From an uncultured Eubacterium sp. (GTDB lineage: Bacteria > Bacillota > Clostridia > Oscillospirales > Acutalibacteraceae), in assembly GCF_934561735.1 (NCBI RefSeq), contig NZ_CAKTGT010000010.1, forward strand, positions 1 through 60,741: 60,741 nucleotides of DNA. Direction: 5' to 3'. Position numbers and translations under genes: made by a program. The notes beneath the pieces were generated by a model. It saw only the letters and a program-made list of their open reading frames with translations, had not been told where the DNA came from and made no database searches. Shown one piece after another: positions 57,051-60,741 of the stretch; within the stretch, counting starts at the first letter, position 1; every line of letters starts with the position of its first letter.

Positions 57051-57864
57051 TCTTTCCCAAAAAATGCTTGATAAGCCGTATCTTTTGTGGGCGGCTTTGT
57101 TTATCATCGTTCCGCTTATTATGGTAGTGTACTATGCTTTCACCGATAAAACAGGTGCGTTCACTTTTTCAAATATAGCACAGATAAAAAATTATTTTCC
57201 AACGATTTTGCTGTCGGTGCTTTACGGCTTGGCGGCAACGGCTATTTGCGTGCTTATCGGCTATCCGTTTGCCTATGCTCTTTCAAAGCACACAGAGCAT
57301 ACCCAAAGAACTATGGTGCTTCTTGTTATGCTCCCAATGTGGATGAATTTTCTCATTCGTACCTACAGCCTTATGACCATTTTGGGTGACAGCGGAGTTA
57401 TCAACAATTTTCTTACTTCAATCGGATTAAAACCCATCCATATGATTAACACGGGCGGTGCAGTCATTTTGGGTATGGTTTATAACTTCTTACCTTATAT
57501 GATTTTGCCTATTTATTCCGTGCTTTCAAAACTTGATAATTCGCTTGTCGAAGCTGCACACGATTTAGGTTCCGGCAGATTAACAACTTTCAGAAGGGTT
57601 ATTTTGCCTTTGTCGCTCCCGGGCCTTTTGTCAGGCATTACAATGGTGTTTGTGCCTTGCGTTTCAACATTCTATATCACTCAAAAACTCGGCGGCGGTC
57701 AAATCGTTCTTATCGGTGATGTCATCGAAAGTCAGTTTCAGTCCGCAAACAATTATAATCTCGGAGCGGCACTCAGCTTTGTCCTTATGATTTTGATTTT
57801 TGTATGCCTCGGAGTAATGAATTACTTTGATGACGGCACACAGGACGGGGGTGTTGTAATATGA
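57037..57864 (+). CDS. potB: Spermidine/putrescine ABC transporter permease PotB
   Basis: Six-helix inner-membrane permease of 275 residues. 'LLWAALFIIVPLIMVVYYAF' starts the membrane domain; the ATPase-contact EAA loop is 'VEAAHDLGSGRLTTFRRVILPLS'-like. The ATG at 57037 follows GGGAGGA inside the end of potA; the open frame upstream (56947) is in the potA coding region. It ends with an ATGA overlap with potC. Confidence 0.95.
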   Translation: MKKNSLSQKMLDKPYLLWAALFIIVPLIMVVYYAFTDKTGAFTFSNIAQIKNYFPTILLSVLYGLAATAICVLIGYPFAYALSKHTEHTQRTMVLLVMLPMWMNFLIRTYSLMTILGDSGVINNFLTSIGLKPIHMINTGGAVILGMVYNFLPYMILPIYSVLSKLDNSLVEAAHDLGSGRLTTFRRVILPLSLPGLLSGITMVFVPCVSTFYITQKLGGGQIVLIGDVIESQFQSANNYNLGAALSFVLMILIFVCLGVMNYFDDGTQDGGVVI

Positions 57865-58676
57865 AAAAGAAAGTATCTCCTGCTTCAAGAATTTATATGG
57901 CACTCATATTTGTTTTCCTTTACGCACCTATTGCGGTTATGACTGTCTTTTCGTTTAATTCCGGCACTTCAACCTATATTATGGATGGCTTTTCAACTTC
58001 ATGGTGGGTTGAAATGTTTCATGATACGGCTGCAATGAAGGCACTCAAAAATACAGTTGTCCTTGCACTTGCAACAACGGTAATATCCACTGCCTTGGGC
58101 GTTATGGCGGCAGTCGGTCTGTTTATGCAAAAAAACCGTGTGTACAAAAAAGCTATGATGAATGTTACAAACATTCCTATGATGAACCCTGAAATTGTAA
58201 CGGGTATCTCAATGATGCTTCTTTTTGTGTTTGCCGGTGCTCTTATCAATGTAAAAGAGGTCCTCGGCTTTACAACAATTCTTATAGCCCATGTTACATT
58301 CTGCCTGCCGTATGTTATTCTTAATGTAATTCCAAAACTTCGTCAGTTTGATATGAATGTATATGAAGCGGCGGTAGACCTCGGCTGTAAGCCATTCAAG
58401 GCTTTTATGAAGGTCGTTATGCCTGAAATTATGAACGGCATCATCACAGGCTGTATTATGTCTTTCACATTGTCGCTTGATGATTTCATTATTTCGTATT
58501 TCACCAACGGACCGTCATTCCAGACCTTGCCGATTTATATTTTCTCCCTCACCAAAAAGAGAGTAAAGCCTGATATGTTTGCATTGTCAACCCTTATGTT
58601 CCTTGTTATTCTTGTGCTTTTGATTTTTATGAACATTGCACAGAACAGGGCAGACAAAAAGGAGGCGGCAAAATGA
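57861..58676 (+). CDS. potC: Spermidine/putrescine ABC transporter permease PotC
   Basis: Second permease subunit, 271 residues, six helices, pairing with PotB. The N-terminal helix is 'IYMALIFVFLYAPIAVMTVF'; 'GFSTSWWVEMFHD' is typical of PotC; the EAA loop 'YEAAVDLGCKPFKAFMKVVMPE' contacts PotA. Coupled by ATGA overlaps on both sides. Confidence 0.95.
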   Translation: MKKKVSPASRIYMALIFVFLYAPIAVMTVFSFNSGTSTYIMDGFSTSWWVEMFHDTAAMKALKNTVVLALATTVISTALGVMAAVGLFMQKNRVYKKAMMNVTNIPMMNPEIVTGISMMLLFVFAGALINVKEVLGFTTILIAHVTFCLPYVILNVIPKLRQFDMNVYEAAVDLGCKPFKAFMKVVMPEIMNGIITGCIMSFTLSLDDFIISYFTNGPSFQTLPIYIFSLTKKRVKPDMFALSTLMFLVILVLLIFMNIAQNRADKKEAAK

Positions 58677-59938
58677 TTAAACTTAAAAAAATTGTTGCTT
58701 TTGTTATGAGCCTTGTTTGTGCTTTGCCGCTTATGAATGTCACAGCTTATGCCGATGAGGATTATTTTTCCGATGATCAAAAGGCTTATTATGAGTCGCT
58801 CGGACTTCAGGGCACAACCGTTAATGTTTACAACTGGGGCGAATATATTTCCGACGGCGGCGAAGGCTCGATGGATGTTGTCCGTGAGTTTGAAAAACTT
58901 ACAGGGGCAAAGGTAAATTATACCAATTTCGAATCAAACGAAAATATGTATTCCAAACTTTCGGGCGGCGGTGTTTCGTATGATGTTATTGTTCCGTCCG
59001 ACTATATGGTTGAGCGTCTTATTGATGAAGATATGCTCATGCCGCTTGACTATTCAAATATTCCCAATATGAAGTATATGCGTGAGGATTGCTTGAATCT
59101 TCCGTTTGACCCCGAGCAAAAGTATTCTGTTTGCTTCAACACAGGCTACACCGTTCTTATTTATAATAAGAAGTTGGTTAAAGAAAAACCCGATTCTTGG
59201 TCGGTTTTGTGGGATGAGCAGTACAAGGGTAAGGTGCTGATGTTCAACAACAGCCGTGATGCGTTTGCCATTGCTCAAAAATTGTTGGGTCAAAGCCTGA
59301 ACACTCAAAACGAGCAGGATTGGGTAGACGCCGCAAAACTCCTTGCCGAGCAAAAAGATAAGGTTAATCCTGTTTATGTTATGGATGAGGTATTTAACCT
59401 TATGGAATCGGGCGAGTACGCTTTTGCAACCTATTATGTCGGCGATTATGTTCTTATGAACGAGAATAATCCCGATTTGGGCTATGCTTATCCAAAAGAG
59501 GGCGTAAATGCCTTTTATGACGCTTTTTGTATTCCAAAGTGCACGCAAAACAAAAAAGGTGCAGAAGCATTTATAAACTTTATGCAGGAGCCTGAAGTTG
59601 CACTTGCAAATGAGGAATATATTTTCTATGCTTCCGCAAACAAGGCAGTTCAGGAAAACGAGGAATGTTCGCTTTATGGTAACAAAGCCGTTTATCCCGA
59701 CCCTGCACCAAAAAGCGAAGTGTTTGCAAATTTGCCGCAAAACATTTTGGAATTGCAAAATAATTTGTGGTCAAGTGTTAAAAGCGGTAATATGAGCGTT
59801 AACAGTAAAGAAAAAGAACGCAAAATTTATATCGAATCCGGTATAGTGGCAGGCATTGTCGTTATAGCCGTTGCAACTTATTTTGTAAGAAAACGCAAAA
59901 AAGATAAAGAACAGGATTTGGGTGATTTGTATGAGTAA
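58673..59938 (+). CDS. potD: Polyamine-binding protein PotD with a C-terminal membrane anchor
   Basis: Extracytoplasmic solute-binding protein that delivers spermidine or putrescine to PotBC. 421 residues: signal peptide at 1-28 with a type I cleavage site after 'VTAYA' (no lipobox Cys), a periplasmic-binding fold with 'VNVYNWGEYISDGGEG', 'VSYDVIVPSDYMVERLIDE', and Trp/Asp/Glu ligand residues. Unlike most Gram-positive binding proteins it has no lipid anchor; instead residues about 385-405 form a transmembrane helix ('GIVAGIVVIAVATYFV') followed by a basic, then acidic, cytosolic tail. It is fourth in the pot operon and overlaps the next gene by eight bases. Confidence 0.93.
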   Translation: MIKLKKIVAFVMSLVCALPLMNVTAYADEDYFSDDQKAYYESLGLQGTTVNVYNWGEYISDGGEGSMDVVREFEKLTGAKVNYTNFESNENMYSKLSGGGVSYDVIVPSDYMVERLIDEDMLMPLDYSNIPNMKYMREDCLNLPFDPEQKYSVCFNTGYTVLIYNKKLVKEKPDSWSVLWDEQYKGKVLMFNNSRDAFAIAQKLLGQSLNTQNEQDWVDAAKLLAEQKDKVNPVYVMDEVFNLMESGEYAFATYYVGDYVLMNENNPDLGYAYPKEGVNAFYDAFCIPKCTQNKKGAEAFINFMQEPEVALANEEYIFYASANKAVQENEECSLYGNKAVYPDPAPKSEVFANLPQNILELQNNLWSSVKSGNMSVNSKEKERKIYIESGIVAGIVVIAVATYFVRKRKKDKEQDLGDLYE

Positions 59939-60584
59939 AATTAAATGTGCTGTATTTGATTTGGACGGAACACTTGTCAACACTATTGATGATTTGGCAG
60001 GTGCAACCGAAATATTGCTTAAAAAGCATAATTTTGAAGCAAATTGGTCTTTGGATGATTACAAAAAGTTTGTGGGCAACGGTGCAAAAAAACTTGTTGA
60101 GCGTGCCTTTGACCATACTTTGGACGAAAAAACACTCAATGACCGTTATGAGGAGTTTAAACCTATATATGATGAAAATAAGCTTAACCATGCTCACGCT
60201 TATGACGGCATTAAGGAACAACTTCAAATTCTCAAGGATAAAGGAATAAAGCTTTGCGTTGTTTCCAACAAGCCGGATGTAGCTGCTCACGGTATGGTAG
60301 AGCACATTTTCGGCAAAGGCTTTTTCGATTATATTACCGGTTGTGTGGACGGACTTCCTACTAAACCTGATCCGACAACTACGCTTCGTGCACTTTCTGC
60401 AGTTGATTGCAAGCCTACAGAAGCAATTTTCTTCGGCGACAGCGAAGTTGATATGCGAACAGCCAAAAATGCTAATATAGAAGCAGTGGGTTGTTCTTGG
60501 GGTTTTAGGTCGTTTGAAACTCTTTTTGCCGAGCATCCGTCAGTGATAATAGACGAAACTAAGTACATATCAAGCCTGTTTTAG
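59931..60584 (+). CDS. HAD-superfamily phosphatase (phosphoglycolate phosphatase-like)
   Basis: A 217-residue cytoplasmic Asp-nucleophile phosphatase. Motif I 'VFDLDGTLVNT' gives the nucleophile and acid Asp, motif II is 'CVVSNKP', motif III Lys lies in 'GLPTKPDP', and motif IV is 'FFGDSEVDMRTAKNA'. The helical cap and length match Gph/PGP-type enzymes that clear phosphoglycolate or related sugar phosphates. The ATG at 59931 follows GGGTGA within the potD end, so it rides on the pot operon; its link to polyamines is not evident. Confidence 0.92.
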   Translation: MSKIKCAVFDLDGTLVNTIDDLAGATEILLKKHNFEANWSLDDYKKFVGNGAKKLVERAFDHTLDEKTLNDRYEEFKPIYDENKLNHAHAYDGIKEQLQILKDKGIKLCVVSNKPDVAAHGMVEHIFGKGFFDYITGCVDGLPTKPDPTTTLRALSAVDCKPTEAIFFGDSEVDMRTAKNANIEAVGCSWGFRSFETLFAEHPSVIIDETKYISSLF

Positions 60585-60619
60585 AAAAACTGAAAAAAAT
60601 CTAAAAAAATCTAAAAAAA
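60585..60619 (+). promoter_or_regulatory. Phased A-tracts (UP element / curved DNA) before tRNA-Leu promoter
   Basis: A5 at 60585-60589 and A7 tracts at 60593-60599, 60603-60609 and 60613-60619, the last three at an exact 10-base period. They end four bases before the -35 box, the position of an UP element. Confidence 0.7.
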
Positions 60620-60622
60620 GTG

Positions 60623-60651
60623 TTGACATTTGTTGTGAGTTCTGTTATACT
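60623..60651 (+). promoter_or_regulatory. Consensus sigma-A promoter of tRNA-Leu(GAG)
   Basis: TTGACA (60623-60628), 17-base spacer, TATACT (60646-60651), 13 bases before the tRNA. Confidence 0.9.
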
Positions 60652-60664
60652 TCTAACTGTTGAC

Positions 60665-60741
60665 GCGAGAGTGGCGGAATCGGCAGACGCGCACGTTTGA
60701 GGGGCGTGTGGGGCGACTCGTACGGGTTCAAGTCCCGTCTC
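60665..60741 (+). tRNA. tRNA-Leu, anticodon GAG, 3' end cut by window
   Basis: Acceptor 5' strand GCGAGAG, D-arm GCGGAATCGGCAGAC, anticodon stem CACGT/GCGTG with loop TTGAGGG (anticodon GAG), class II variable arm, T-arm ACGGG-TTCAAGT-CCCGT, then CTC of the acceptor. The last four acceptor bases and CCA lie outside. Reads CUC/CUU. Confidence 0.95.

Noticed and set aside
1..60741. CRISPR arrays, rRNA operons, prophage or complete insertion sequences
   Set aside because: No regular spaced repeats, rRNA segments, phage structural genes or transposase frames were found.

Overview
The window looks like chromosomal DNA of a low-to-moderate GC, Gram-positive, spore-forming anaerobe of the class Clostridia, most likely a gut Ruminococcaceae/Oscillospiraceae relative. 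The reasons are strong AGGAGG-type ribosome sites, sigma-A type promoters, the dipicolinate synthase pair dpaAB, a CdaA/CdaR pair, a Rex-linked aconitase/isocitrate dehydrogenase operon, and many intracellular or membrane-anchored glycosidases with GPH-type sugar transporters. Genus assignment is inference; no rRNA gene is present.

Layout. 1-110: 5' part of type A RNase P RNA on the minus strand. 232-10679: plus-strand run with an LCP cell-wall ligase, a GH20 hexosaminidase plus M28 peptidase operon, glyA, two tandem CDP-glycerol phosphotransferases, an aminotransferase and trpS. 10734-15363: minus-strand alanine racemase-like/FemX operon and a fused FeoA-FeoB. 15506-20132: acn-icd-rex operon plus a small beta-propeller-like protein, with Rex-like half-sites over the transcription start. 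20180-31040: mostly minus strand: two MATE exporters around a GT87-like membrane glycosyltransferase, a three-gene operon (phosphoesterase, GPH transporter, DUF5054/GH38-like hydrolase), tRNA-Leu(CAG), a lone PqqD protein and a Gfo/Idh/MocA oxidoreductase. 31195-39073: a heterodimeric ABC exporter, a lipoprotein with discoidin and GH18 domains, a fucose-isomerase-like protein and a second GPH transporter. 39134-41981 (minus): nadE and an aldose epimerase. 42113-44162: an acidic orphan protein, then an XRE regulator divergent from a membrane protein plus JAMM peptidase operon with duplicated operators. 44410-48030: DUF3343 protein, cysteine desulfurase, cdaA, cdaR. 48114-50522: GH43 and GH51 arabinan-degrading enzymes. 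50804-54338: MazF, a PTS EIICB-like protein lacking its phosphorylation cysteine, GNAT, murC. 54449-55719: dpaAB. 55911-60584: potABCD plus a HAD phosphatase. The window ends inside tRNA-Leu(GAG).

The genes fit an organism that salvages host or plant glycans (hexosaminidase, GH18, fucose-like, arabinose-containing), imports iron and polyamines, builds a teichoic-acid-bearing wall and sporulates. The most interesting signals are: (1) a 240-bp MITE-like element present twice, about 49 kb apart in opposite orientation, about 87 % identical with about 20-bp terminal inverted repeats; (2) the XRE/membrane-protein/JAMM-peptidase module whose promoter carries two identical TAGCGA-N5-TCGCTA palindromes; (3) short two-hairpin dispersed repeats, one of which appears to have entered the loop of the feoB terminator; (4) a solo PqqD; (5) a degenerate PTS-like protein; (6) a probable attenuator in front of a MATE exporter. 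Most stretches on the opposite strand of these genes are shadows and are not listed.
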